In this document: positions 26,426-34,788 of the stretch, one piece after another
How the letters are laid out: every line of letters starts with the position of its first letter
How positions within the stretch are numbered: position 1 is the stretch's first letter
DNA from: Sphingobium sp.
GTDB taxonomy: Bacteria; Pseudomonadota; Alphaproteobacteria; Sphingomonadales; Sphingomonadaceae
NCBI GenBank assembly: GCA_003248935.1
Contig: QFQF01000003.1
Location: 124,001-188,000, forward strand
Reading direction: 5' to 3'
Length of the DNA stretch: 64,000 nt
The notes under the pieces: model-generated
Told to the model about the DNA's origin: nothing
The model's input: only the letters and a program-made list of their open reading frames with translations
Databases searched by the model: none
Program-made: the position numbers and the translations under genes

Positions 26426-26833
26426 ATGGACGCCCAGACGATTTCGGATGAGCACAACGCTGCGGGAAATGTAGCGTCAGACGCGCTGAACCAGTGGATG
26501 CGCACGCTGGTCGACTATGTGCGCTCGGGCGAACCCGACCTCACCAACCGCCAGATGGCGCTGATGATGACCGTCTATGTCCAGTCAGGCCCCCATACGG
26601 TGCGCGGTCTGGCGGAGACGCTCAACGTATCCAAGCCCGTGATTACCCGGGCTCTTAACAAGCTGTCCGCCCTCGGCTATCTGCGCCGCGAACGCGACGT
26701 GACGGATCGTCGCAACATCTTTGTGGCGCGAACCCCGAAAGGTGCGGATTTTCTTGACGGTTTCAATGGATTCATCGCAGGAACCGGCCGCGATGAAAGG
26801 CAAGGACACAGAAACGGCAGCGCCCAGCGCTGA
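26426..26833 (+). CDS. MarR-family transcriptional regulator
   Basis: A 135-residue winged-helix regulator starting MDAQTISDEHNAAGNVASDA. Residues about 38-110 form the MarR DNA-binding domain: LTNRQMALMMTVYVQSGPHT, VRGLAETLNVSKPVITRALN as the helix-turn-helix, and the wing LRRERDVTDRRNIFVARTP. The C-terminus after FNGFIAG is short. ATG 26426 is chosen over a GTG at 26411. The last 41 bases overlap the next gene (NlpC/P60), and that gene overlaps argC, so regulator, peptidase and argC form one translational string. The ligand is unknown. Confidence 0.9.
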   Translation: MDAQTISDEHNAAGNVASDALNQWMRTLVDYVRSGEPDLTNRQMALMMTVYVQSGPHTVRGLAETLNVSKPVITRALNKLSALGYLRRERDVTDRRNIFVARTPKGADFLDGFNGFIAGTGRDERQGHRNGSAQR

Positions 26834-27704
26834 GGAACGGCGCAGCTTCCGTCTTGAGGGACGGTCGGTTCGCCTCGACCCGCGGATTCATGCCTCGCGC
26901 GGGGATCTCGCTGATCTTGCCCTCGCCGGCGTCCTGTTCTCCGCACACTATGCCCGCGCCGTCGAGATGACCTGCGTCGTCGCCGGAACCGCCGTCCATG
27001 CGGCCAACAGCCTTGCTGCGACCTGCATCACGCAGTTGCTGCGTGGCGAAAGCTTTCACGTGCTCGATGTCACCGCCGAATGGGCATGGGGCTTCTGCGG
27101 GCATGACGGTTATGTCGGCTATGTCCGGCGCGACGCACTCGACGCGCTGGAGGCGCCGAGCCACCGGATCACGGCCCTGTCCGTCCCCGTCTTCGCCGAC
27201 GCCGACATCAAGTCGCGTATCGTCGACTACTGGCCCGCAGGCGCGGTGTTCAACGGAACGGAGGCCGACGGCTTCGTCGCCTGCGTGGAGGGCTTCGTCC
27301 ATGCGCGGCACGCCGCTCCGCTCGACGCCCTCGAAACGGACTGGGTGGCGGTCGCCGAAACCTGCCTCGGCCAGCCCTATGTCTGGGGCGGACGCGGCCA
27401 TGGCGGGTTCGACTGCTCGGGCCTTGTCCAGCTGTCGCTTGGCCGCTGCGGTATCCGCGCGCCGCGCGACACCGACATGCAGCGGGAAGGGATCGGCAAT
27501 CCGGTCGCGGAGGGAGAGGCGCTGCGGCGCGGCGACCTCGTCTTCTTCCCCGGCCATGTCGGCATCATGGCCGATGGCGAGACCCTGCTCCACGCCAACG
27601 CCCACTGGATGGCGACGGTGAAGGAACCGCTCGCCGACGTCATCGCGCGCCTGCGCCCCGACCATGACCAGCCCGTGCTGGCCCGCAGAAGGATCGGCCA
27701 ATGA
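26793..27704 (+). CDS. NlpC/P60-family cell-wall peptidase
   Basis: A 303-residue protein with two SH3-like regions (around residues 65-165) and a C-terminal NlpC/P60 domain. The catalytic triad is visible: Cys208 in GGFDCSGLVQLSLG, His255 in FFPGHVGIMADG, and a third polar residue in LLHANAHWM. It would cleave peptidoglycan stem peptides or similar isopeptide bonds; no signal peptide is seen at this start, which is odd for a wall hydrolase and suggests a cytoplasmic muropeptide-recycling role. ATG 26793 lies inside the marR gene; its stop overlaps the argC start (ATGA at 27701-27704). Confidence 0.88.
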   Translation: MKGKDTETAAPSAEERRSFRLEGRSVRLDPRIHASRGDLADLALAGVLFSAHYARAVEMTCVVAGTAVHAANSLAATCITQLLRGESFHVLDVTAEWAWGFCGHDGYVGYVRRDALDALEAPSHRITALSVPVFADADIKSRIVDYWPAGAVFNGTEADGFVACVEGFVHARHAAPLDALETDWVAVAETCLGQPYVWGGRGHGGFDCSGLVQLSLGRCGIRAPRDTDMQREGIGNPVAEGEALRRGDLVFFPGHVGIMADGETLLHANAHWMATVKEPLADVIARLRPDHDQPVLARRRIGQ

Positions 27705-28660
27705 CCGAAACCGCCACGATCACGACTAGCGTCTTCATCGACGGCGCCGTCGGCACCACGGGCATCGAGATCCGTGACAGGCTTGCGGGCCGCCCGGAAC
27801 TGTCGCTGATCAGCCTCGCGGAGGCGGAGCGGAAGAACCTGGACGCCCGCCGGACCGCGCTGAACGACGCCGACGTGGTCATCCTGTGCCTGCCCGACGA
27901 TGCCGCGCGGGAGGCGGTGTCGCTGATCGCAAACGATCGTACGAAGGTGATCGACGCATCGACCGCGCACCGCGTCGCGCCGGGCTGGGCCTATGGCTTT
28001 CCGGAACTGGAGCCCGATCAGGCCGAACGCATCGCCGCGTCCCGCCGGATCGCCAATCCGGGCTGCTACCCGACGGGCTATCTCGCGCTCGTCCGTCCGC
28101 TGGTCCGGGCGGGGATCGTCCCGGCCGACTGGCCGCTCACGGTCAACGCCGTCTCGGGCTATTCGGGCGGCGGCAAGTCGATGGTTGCGGAGTTCGAGGA
28201 TCGGGCCGCTCCGACGGCGTTCCGCGCCTACGGCCTGCCCCTCGCGCACAAGCATGTGCCGGAGATGCAGGCCCATGGCGGCACACACCATCCGCCGGTT
28301 TTCGCGCCAGCGGTGGCCAACGTCTATCGCGGCATGCTGGTCGAGGTGCCCCTGCAGCTCGCGGCGATGCCGGGCGCGCCGTCGCTTGCGGCCGTCCATG
28401 AAACCCTGTCGGCGGCCTATGACGAGTCGGCGCTGGTGCGCGTGGCATCGATGGCCGATGCGAGCGCGATGGCCGGCCTCACGATCGAGCAGGTCGGCAC
28501 GACCGACCGGCTCGACCTGTTCGTCTTCGGCAATGCCGCGACGGGACAGGCACGACTGGTCGCGGCGCTCGACAATCTGGGCAAGGGCGCGGCAGGCGCG
28601 GCGGTGCAGAACCTCAATATCCTCGCCGGCCTTCCCCAGACGGCGGGCCTGCGCCTCTAG
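27701..28660 (+). CDS. argC: N-acetyl-gamma-glutamyl-phosphate reductase, type 2
   Basis: NADPH-dependent third step of arginine synthesis. The 319-residue protein is the short type-2 form: MTETATITTSVFIDGAVGTT with the nucleotide-binding GAVGTTG loop, catalytic Cys122 in RIANPGCYPTGYLAL, and the conserved AVSGYSGGGKSM and HKHVPEMQ segments. Its ATG overlaps the stop of the NlpC/P60 gene by 4 bases, so translation is coupled. No other arg genes are nearby. Confidence 0.96.
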   Translation: MTETATITTSVFIDGAVGTTGIEIRDRLAGRPELSLISLAEAERKNLDARRTALNDADVVILCLPDDAAREAVSLIANDRTKVIDASTAHRVAPGWAYGFPELEPDQAERIAASRRIANPGCYPTGYLALVRPLVRAGIVPADWPLTVNAVSGYSGGGKSMVAEFEDRAAPTAFRAYGLPLAHKHVPEMQAHGGTHHPPVFAPAVANVYRGMLVEVPLQLAAMPGAPSLAAVHETLSAAYDESALVRVASMADASAMAGLTIEQVGTTDRLDLFVFGNAATGQARLVAALDNLGKGAAGAAVQNLNILAGLPQTAGLRL

Positions 28661-28712
28661 GATCAGGCTGTAAAGGTTGCGCCCGGCGGGGAAGCGTCTA
28701 ACAGCCTTCCCC

Positions 28713-29651
28713 GTGGCCGACCCCGTTTCCCGACCCGCGCCTGCCCACGCGCGCGAAGAACGCCCGCTGTTCGCGATCGGCCTGCGGCTGATGGCCATGC
28801 TCTGCATCGCGATCATGTTCGCCTGCGGCAAGGTTATCGCAGAGCGTCATGTGACGCTGGTCGAAACGCTGTTCTACCGGCAGGCGCTGGCCCTGCCCCT
28901 GACCTTCGCGTGGGTCGCGTGGACGCAGGGTGTCGGCGCGCTGCGCACCCGCCGCCTGGGTGCCCATGCCAGCCGGACGATCCTCGGCCTGACCGGCATG
29001 ATGCTGAATTTCAGCTCCTACATCCTGCTGCCGCTTACGGAGGCGACGACGATCGGCTTCACCATGCCGATCTTCGCGACGATCCTCTCCGCACTGATCC
29101 TGCGGGAACAGACGGGCATCCATCGCTGGGCGGCGGTCGTTCTCGGCTTCGTCGGCGTGCTGGTGATGGTGGGGCCGGACAGCGGGCATTTTCCGCCGCT
29201 GGGACTGACCGTGGCGCTCGCCGCGGCCGGCGTGACCGCGACCATCGCCATCCTGCTGCGCAATCTGGGACGGACCGAGAATACGGGTGCGATCGTCTTC
29301 TGGTTCACCCTTCTCTCCATGCCGATCCTGATCGTCCTGATGCCTTTCTACGCGCGCGGGCATGACGCGGAGACATGGGCGATCATCGTGCTGATGGCGA
29401 TCACCGGCGGCATCGCGCAGCTGGGCATGACCGGCGCGCTGCGCTGGGCGCCGGTGTCGGTGGTCCTGCCGATGGACTACAGCACCGTTCTCTGGTCGAC
29501 GGCGCTCGGCTGGCTGATCTGGGGGGAATGGCCGCGCACCACCACCTGGATCGGCGCGGCGCTGATCATCGTGAGCGGCCTCTACATCGCCTGGCGCGAG
29601 CATCGCCGCGGGATTCGGGCGATGCGTGACGCCGACATGACGGTTACGTGA
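28713..29651 (+). CDS. EamA/DMT-family transporter
   Basis: A drug/metabolite-superfamily permease with ten predicted membrane helices in two EamA repeats (around residues 20-155 and 165-300). Typical features are the FACGKVIAERHVTLVETLFYR and EATTIGFTMPIFATILSALI segments of the first repeat and LPMDYSTVLWSTALGWLIWG in the second. The start is uncertain: GTG 28713 gives 312 residues, a TTG at 28677 adds twelve; neither has a clear ribosome binding site. Substrate unknown. It is 52 bases after argC on the same strand. Confidence 0.88.
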   Translation: MADPVSRPAPAHAREERPLFAIGLRLMAMLCIAIMFACGKVIAERHVTLVETLFYRQALALPLTFAWVAWTQGVGALRTRRLGAHASRTILGLTGMMLNFSSYILLPLTEATTIGFTMPIFATILSALILREQTGIHRWAAVVLGFVGVLVMVGPDSGHFPPLGLTVALAAAGVTATIAILLRNLGRTENTGAIVFWFTLLSMPILIVLMPFYARGHDAETWAIIVLMAITGGIAQLGMTGALRWAPVSVVLPMDYSTVLWSTALGWLIWGEWPRTTTWIGAALIIVSGLYIAWREHRRGIRAMRDADMTVT

Positions 29652-29704
29652 GTGAAATAGGCGCGAAAGAATCATGGCCTAGCGGAGAATGAACAGGGGG
29701 ACGA

Positions 29705-30022
29705 ATGACGAGGCGTCCCATGCTCCACTACCGACTCTGTTTCTGGTCCACCCGCGACGCGACTTTGCTCGACTGCGATCTCTCCGTGTCGGCACAGGCC
29801 GACGACAGCACGCTGCTGCTCGACGGTTTCGCGCGCGCGGGCCAATATGCGCTGTCGCTACGGATGAAGGAAGCGGATCACCGGCATGTCGACGGCGATC
29901 CGCCCGCTTCCCCTATTCCGCAGCCTCGGCGAGATCCGGCTCGTTCCAGACCAGCACGGGCTTGCGCGCAGCCCGGGTCTCATCGAGCCGGCGGCGCGGC
30001 GCATGATAGGGCGCGCCCTTGA
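29705..30022 (+). CDS. Doubtful hypothetical protein overlapping the gcvPB 3' end
   Basis: ATG 29705 has AGGGGGACGA directly upstream. The first 65 residues (MTRRPMLHYRLCFWSTRDAT, then LLDCDLSVSAQADDSTLLLD) look protein-like, but from about 29913 the frame runs antisense to gcvPB and becomes Arg/Pro-rich. Either the gene is short and frameshifted near 29890, or only the upstream part is meaningful. I do not recognise it. Confidence 0.25.
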   Translation: MTRRPMLHYRLCFWSTRDATLLDCDLSVSAQADDSTLLLDGFARAGQYALSLRMKEADHRHVDGDPPASPIPQPRRDPARSRPARACAQPGSHRAGGAAHDRARP

Positions 30023-31481
30023 GCGCCTCGTCACCCGCCTTCGCCCGCTCGGCCAGCGAGCGCAGCGCCATGATGAACTGGTCGAGCGCCGCCTTGCTTT
30101 CCGTCTCCGTCGGCTCGACCAGCATCGCGCCATGGACCACCAGCGGGAAGTACATGGTCATCGGGTGGAAGCCCTCGTCGATCAGGCCCTTGGCGATGTC
30201 GAGCGTGGTGAAGCCCTCGGCCAGCCCCTTGTCGCTGAACAGCGCCTCGTGCATGCACGGCCCGCTGCCCCCGAACGGCGCGTCCAGCACGCCGTCCAGG
30301 CTGCGCAGGATGTAGTTGGCGTTGAGGACCGCGTCCTCGCTCACCTGCCGCAGGCCGTCGGCGCCGTGGCTCAGGATATAGGTGAGCGCGCGGGTGAACA
30401 TGCCCATCTGCCCGTGGAAGGCGACCATGCGGCCGAAGCTGGCGGCATGATGGTCCTCCGCCGTCTCCTCCTCGATCAGCGCGAAGCTGCCGTCGGACAG
30501 CTTCTCGACGAAGGGCAGCGGCGCATAGGGCGCCAGCGCCTCCGACAGGACGACCGGGCCGGAGCCGGGGCCGCCGCCGCCATGGGGCGTTGAAAAGGTC
30601 TTGTGCAGGTTGATGTGCATCGCGTCGACGCCCAGGTCGCCGGGGCGCACCCGGCCGACGATGGCGTTGAAGTTCGCGCCGTCGCAATAGACGAGCGCAC
30701 CCGCCGCATGCACCGCGTCCGAAATCGCCTTCATCTCGCGCTCGAACAGGCCACAGGTGTTGGGGTTGGTGATCATCACCGCCGCCACGTCCGGCCCCAG
30801 CCGCGCCTTCAGCGCCGCCAGATCGACGCGGCCGTCCGGCGTCGCCGGAATATCCTCGACCTTGTAGCCGCAGAAGGCCGCCGTCGCCGGGTTCGTCCCG
30901 TGCGCGCTTTCCGGCACCAGGATCACCGAACGGGCGTCGCCCCGCGCCTCCAGCGCCGCGCGGATCGCCAGCAGGCCGCACAGCTCGCCATGCGCACCCG
31001 CCTTCGGGCTCATCGCCACCGCCGCCATGCCGGTCAGGGTCTTCAGCCATTCGGACAGCTCGTGGATCACCGCCAGCGCGCCCTGAACCGTGGCGACCGG
31101 CGCCAGCGGGTGCAGGTCGGCAAAGCCCGGCATCCGCGCGACCTTCTCATTGAGGCGCGGGTTGTGCTTCATCGTGCACGAGCCGAGCGGGAAAAGCCCC
31201 AGGTCGATCGCATAATTCTGGCGCGAAAGCCGGGTATAGTGGCGCACGGTCTCCTGTTCCGACAGGCCCGGCAGGCCGATCGGCCGCTTGCGCTCCAGTC
31301 CGCCCAGACGGCTTGCCGTCTTCGGCGCGGGCGCGAAATCGACCCCGGTCGTGCCGGTCGAACCGATCTCGAAGATCAGCGGCTCCTCCAGCATCAGCGC
31401 CTTGTTGCCGGTGGCGGTGGGCCGTCCTTCGTGGGCGACGGCGACGGGCGCGGTGGGCCGCCCTTCCTTCAGCATGGTCAT
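29913..31481 (-). CDS. gcvPB: Glycine dehydrogenase (decarboxylating) subunit 2
   Basis: PLP-binding half of the two-subunit P-protein of the glycine cleavage system, 522 residues starting MTMLKEGRPTAPVAVAHEGR. The PLP lysine region is MHINLHKTFSTPHGGGGPGS, and SPKAGAHGELCGLLAIRAAL and VPESAHGTNPATAAFCGYKV are family motifs. The start overlaps the gcvPA stop by 4 bases (ATGA), so the two halves are translated together. It is the last gene of gcvT-gcvH-gcvPA-gcvPB under the glycine riboswitch. Confidence 0.97.
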   Translation of the reverse strand: MTMLKEGRPTAPVAVAHEGRPTATGNKALMLEEPLIFEIGSTGTTGVDFAPAPKTASRLGGLERKRPIGLPGLSEQETVRHYTRLSRQNYAIDLGLFPLGSCTMKHNPRLNEKVARMPGFADLHPLAPVATVQGALAVIHELSEWLKTLTGMAAVAMSPKAGAHGELCGLLAIRAALEARGDARSVILVPESAHGTNPATAAFCGYKVEDIPATPDGRVDLAALKARLGPDVAAVMITNPNTCGLFEREMKAISDAVHAAGALVYCDGANFNAIVGRVRPGDLGVDAMHINLHKTFSTPHGGGGPGSGPVVLSEALAPYAPLPFVEKLSDGSFALIEEETAEDHHAASFGRMVAFHGQMGMFTRALTYILSHGADGLRQVSEDAVLNANYILRSLDGVLDAPFGGSGPCMHEALFSDKGLAEGFTTLDIAKGLIDEGFHPMTMYFPLVVHGAMLVEPTETESKAALDQFIMALRSLAERAKAGDEALKGAPYHAPRRRLDETRAARKPVLVWNEPDLAEAAE

Positions 31482-32842
31482 GCCAGCACCTCCTTGAGCG
31501 CGCTTGCCAGCGCCTGAATGTCCTCGCCCGTCGTGGTCTCGGTCACGGCGACCACCAGCCCGTGGCCGATTTCCGGCGCGTCGGGGAACAGGCGGCCGAG
31601 CGACACGCCGCCCAATATGCCGCGATCGGCCAGCGTGCGGGCGACCTCCCGCGCGTCCTTGTCGAGGACCAGCGTGAACTCGTTGAAGAAGCTGTCGTTC
31701 AGCAGCGTGACGCCCGGCACGGCGGCCAGCACGTCCGCCGCCTCGCATGCCATCGCATGATTGAGCGTCGCCAGCTCGCGCAGCCCCGCCTCACCCAGCA
31801 AGGTCATATGGATTGAGAAAGCCAGCGCACAAAGCCCTGAATTGGTGCAGATATTCGACGTCGCCTTTTCGCGGCGGATATGCTGTTCGCGGGTCGAAAG
31901 CGTCAGGACGAAGCCACGCTTCCCCTCGGCATCGACCGTCTCGCCGCACAGCCGGCCGGGCATCTGCCGGACATATTTCTCCTTGCAGGCGAACAGGCCG
32001 AGATAGGGCCCGCCGAACTGGAGGCCGACGCCGATCGACTGCCCTTCACCCACGACGATGTCGGCGCCCATCTCGCCCGGGGGCGTCAGCGCGCCCAGCG
32101 CCACCGGCTCCGTCACGACCGCGATCAGCAGCGCGCCGACCGCGTGCGCCTTCTGCGCCAGCGCCGACAGGTCGGCGACGCGGCCCAGAATGTCGGGATA
32201 CTGCACGACGACGCAGCTCGTATCCTTGTCCAGCGCCGCGAGCAGCGCCTCGCCGTCCCCGTTCGCGTCGAGCGTCGGCGTATCGTGCACCAGCGTGTCG
32301 CCGGTAAACTTCGCCATCGTCCGCGCCACCGACACATAATGCGGGTGCAGGCCGGAGGACAGCAGCGCCTTGCCGCGCTTGGTGATGCGCCGGGCCATGC
32401 CGATCGCCTCCCAGCAGGCGGTCGACCCGTCGTACATCGACGCGTTGGCGACGTCGCAGCCGAACAGGCGCGCGACCTGCGTCTGGAATTCGAACAGGAC
32501 CTGGAGCGTGCCCTGCGCGATTTCCGGCTGGTACGGCGTATAGGCGGTCAGGAACTCGCCCCGCTGGATCAGGTGATCGACGCTGGCGGGCACATGGTGG
32601 CGATAGGCCCCGGCACCCAGGAAGAAGGGCACCTCCCCCGCCGCCATGTTCCGGCGGGCGAGCGCACCCATATGGCGCTCGACCGCGAGCTCGCTCGCAT
32701 GGTCCGGCAAGCCCGCGATCTTGGCGGACAGCCGCGCCTCGGGCGGAACATCGACAAACAGGTCGTCGATCGACGACGCGCCGACGACGGACAGCATTTG
32801 CGCGCGGTCGGCGTCGGTCAGGGGAAGGTAACGCATCTTCAT
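31478..32842 (-). CDS. gcvPA: Glycine dehydrogenase (decarboxylating) subunit 1
   Basis: The other half of the split P-protein, 454 residues (MKMRYLPLTDADRAQMLSVV; the second Met, at 32836, is an equally good start). It contains LGAGAYRHHVPASVDHLIQR, YTPYQPEIAQGTLQVLFEFQ and DGSTACWEAIGMA motifs typical of GcvPA. It pairs with GcvPB to decarboxylate glycine and load the aminomethyl group onto lipoyl-GcvH. A GC-rich hairpin (32850-32871) lies just upstream, between it and gcvH. Confidence 0.97.
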   Translation of the reverse strand: MKMRYLPLTDADRAQMLSVVGASSIDDLFVDVPPEARLSAKIAGLPDHASELAVERHMGALARRNMAAGEVPFFLGAGAYRHHVPASVDHLIQRGEFLTAYTPYQPEIAQGTLQVLFEFQTQVARLFGCDVANASMYDGSTACWEAIGMARRITKRGKALLSSGLHPHYVSVARTMAKFTGDTLVHDTPTLDANGDGEALLAALDKDTSCVVVQYPDILGRVADLSALAQKAHAVGALLIAVVTEPVALGALTPPGEMGADIVVGEGQSIGVGLQFGGPYLGLFACKEKYVRQMPGRLCGETVDAEGKRGFVLTLSTREQHIRREKATSNICTNSGLCALAFSIHMTLLGEAGLRELATLNHAMACEAADVLAAVPGVTLLNDSFFNEFTLVLDKDAREVARTLADRGILGGVSLGRLFPDAPEIGHGLVVAVTETTTGEDIQALASALKEVLA

Positions 32843-32849
32843 TGTCTCC

Positions 32850-32871
32850 CCCCTCGCCCGGTGGCGAGGGG
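32850..32871. repeat. Intergenic hairpin between gcvH and gcvPA
   Basis: CCCCTCGCC (32850-32858) pairs perfectly with GGCGAGGGG (32863-32871) around CGGT. It lies inside the gcv operon without a T-tract on either strand, so it should not be a terminator; it may set the ratio of gcvH to gcvPA mRNA or mark a processing site. It resembles the 8157-8176 palindrome in its CCCCTC/GAGGGG ends. Confidence 0.75.
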
Positions 32872-32896
32872 CAGGGTTGAAATCACCTGCCTGCCA

Positions 32897-33268
32897 TCAC
32901 AGGCCAGCGACGAACTTCTTGTAGGCGGCCTCGTTCATCAGGCCTTCGAGCTCCGACGCATCGGCGATCCGCAGCTTGAAGAACCAGCCATCCTCTTCCG
33001 GATCGGAATTGACGAGGGCCGGTTCGTCCTCGAGCGCACCGTTCGCCTCGACCACCTCGCCCGAGATCGGGGCATAGACGTCGGACGCGGCCTTGACGGA
33101 CTCGACCACGGCGGCGTCGTCGCCCTTCTCGAACTTCGCGCCCTCCTCGGGCAGTTCGACGAAGACGATGTCGCCCAGTTGCTCCTGCGCATAGTCGGTG
33201 ATGCCGACGGTCGCGATGTCGCCCGCGACATCGATCCATTCATGTTCGTCGGTGAAGTAACGGCTCAT
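32897..33268 (-). CDS. gcvH: Glycine cleavage system H protein
   Basis: Lipoyl carrier protein shuttling the aminomethyl group between the P-protein and GcvT. The 123-residue protein starts MSRYFTDEHEWIDVAGDIAT; the lipoylated lysine is Lys59 in AAVVESVKAASDVYAPISGE. ATG 33268 is preceded by GGGAG at about 7 bases on the minus strand. It lies 17 bases downstream of gcvT and 54 bases before gcvPA. Confidence 0.98.
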   Translation of the reverse strand: MSRYFTDEHEWIDVAGDIATVGITDYAQEQLGDIVFVELPEEGAKFEKGDDAAVVESVKAASDVYAPISGEVVEANGALEDEPALVNSDPEEDGWFFKLRIADASELEGLMNEAAYKKFVAGL

Positions 33269-33285
33269 GTAGAGGCTCCCTTTTC

Positions 33286-34425
33286 TCAGGCTTTCTGCCG
33301 ATGATAGCGATGGGGTACGAACGGCATCGGGGCGATGGTCGCGGCGATCCGCTTGCCGCGCACCTCGATCTCCAGCGCGGTGCCGATGGCGGAAAGGTCG
33401 GCGTCGACCCATCCCATGGCGATCGGCCCGCCGACCGTGGGCGCGAAACCGCCCGATGTGACGGTGCCGACGGTCTTGCCGCCCGACATGACCGGTGCGC
33501 CCTCTCGCGCGGGCAGGCGCCCCTCGACGCTGAAGCCGACCCGGCGGCGCGGCGCGCCCTCGGCCAGTTCCTTCAGCACCCGCGCATGGCCGAAGAAGCC
33601 GCCCTGCTCGCGCCGCCGCTTGGAGACGGCAAAGCCGAGGTCGGCGCCGATGGCGCTCACCTGCGTGTCGATGTCGTGGCCGTAGAGCGGCAGGCCCGCC
33701 TCCAGGCGCAGCGAGTCCCGCGCGCCAAGGCCGATCGGCTTCACGGCCTCCAGCGCGCAGAGCGCGTCGGCAAAGGCCGTCACCGCATCGGCGGGCAGGC
33801 TGATCTCGAACCCGTCCTCGCCGGTATAGCCCGACCGGCTGACCCACAGGTCGACGCCGTCCCAGCTGAACGCGCCGCTCTGCATGAAGAACAGGCCGGC
33901 GACGCCGGGGACGAGGCTGGCGAGCGCAGCGCCCGCTTCGGGGCCCTGCAAGGCGAGCAGCGCGTGCTCGTCCATATGGTTCATCGTCACCTCGTCGGGC
34001 AGATGCTCGATGATCCAGGCGATGTCGTCATATTTGGTCGCGCCGTTCACGACCATATAGAGGTCGTCCGGCCTGCGGCTGACCATCAGGTCGTCCAGGA
34101 TGCCGCCCTCCTCGTCCATCAGCAGCGAATAACGCTGGCGGAACGGCTTCAGGCCGATGATATCGCCGGGCAGCAGCGTTTCGAGCGCCGCGTCGACGCC
34201 CTCTCCCGTGAAGCGCAGCTGGCCCATATGGCTGACGTCGAACAGGCCCGCGCGGCTGCGCGTCCAGTTGTGCTCAGCCATGATGCCCTCATACTGGATC
34301 GGCATCTCATAACCGGCGAACCCGACCATGCGCGCGCCACGGGCGCGATGCCATGCGTCGAGCGGCAGCGTGCCGAGCGGCAGCTCCTCCTCGATCCGGG
34401 CGATATCCTCTGTCGATGTGGTCAC
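33286..34425 (-). CDS. gcvT: Glycine cleavage system aminomethyltransferase (T protein)
   Basis: Transfers the aminomethyl carbon to tetrahydrofolate, releasing ammonia. The protein has GcvT motifs including MVGFAGYEMPIQYEGIMAEH, RAGLFDVSHMGQLRF and the C-terminal GTVTSGGFAPTVGGPIAMGW. I place the start at GTG 34425 (379 residues, VTTSTEDIARIEEELPLG) because CGGAGA lies 8 bases upstream on the minus strand; ATG 34479 would add 18 residues. It is the first gene after the glycine riboswitch. Confidence 0.95.
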   Translation of the reverse strand: MTTSTEDIARIEEELPLGTLPLDAWHRARGARMVGFAGYEMPIQYEGIMAEHNWTRSRAGLFDVSHMGQLRFTGEGVDAALETLLPGDIIGLKPFRQRYSLLMDEEGGILDDLMVSRRPDDLYMVVNGATKYDDIAWIIEHLPDEVTMNHMDEHALLALQGPEAGAALASLVPGVAGLFFMQSGAFSWDGVDLWVSRSGYTGEDGFEISLPADAVTAFADALCALEAVKPIGLGARDSLRLEAGLPLYGHDIDTQVSAIGADLGFAVSKRRREQGGFFGHARVLKELAEGAPRRRVGFSVEGRLPAREGAPVMSGGKTVGTVTSGGFAPTVGGPIAMGWVDADLSAIGTALEIEVRGKRIAATIAPMPFVPHRYHRQKA

Positions 34426-34504
34426 GATGCAGTCTCCGGGCACAAGAATCGGGGACGATATCCCACCGCATGCCGCCATCGCGACACACCGGACCGGATC
34501 GTCA

Positions 34505-34728
34505 CCCCCTCTGTCACGGAAACCTGAGAGCTTTGACCGTCAGCGCCGCCTGCCCGTGGGGAAGGCTGTTGGCTGCGGCTTACCCCTTCGGTGGGACGAT
34601 CCTGCGATCGTCCGCTTTCCAGAGTGCCTTGCCCATGACGCGGTCCTTCGGCCTGAGAGATTCCGGGGCGGTTGCTCCTTCGGCGGCGACGGCTCCTGAA
34701 AGGGGCGTGTCGCGCTCTCCCGCGTCAT
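34505..34728 (-). promoter_or_regulatory. Tandem glycine riboswitch upstream of the gcv operon
   Basis: On the minus strand, two glycine aptamers lie in series in the gcvT leader. The first reads GCGGGAGAGCGCG (near 34728), then GCCGAAGGAGCAACC, AATCTCTCAGGC and ACTCTGGAAAGC; the second has CACCGAAGGGGTAAGCC, then CAAAGCTCTCAGGTTTCC and ACAGAGGGGG near 34505. These are the conserved core elements of the class. Glycine binding should switch on gcv expression. The exact boundaries and expression platform (80 bases between the second aptamer and the gcvT GTG) need folding. dgt ends 60 bases upstream. Confidence 0.93.
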
Positions 34729-34788
34729 GACCGGCTCGAATCCCTCGAACCGGAGACCCATGCTGCATCGCGCAAAGCGCCGGTGCCG

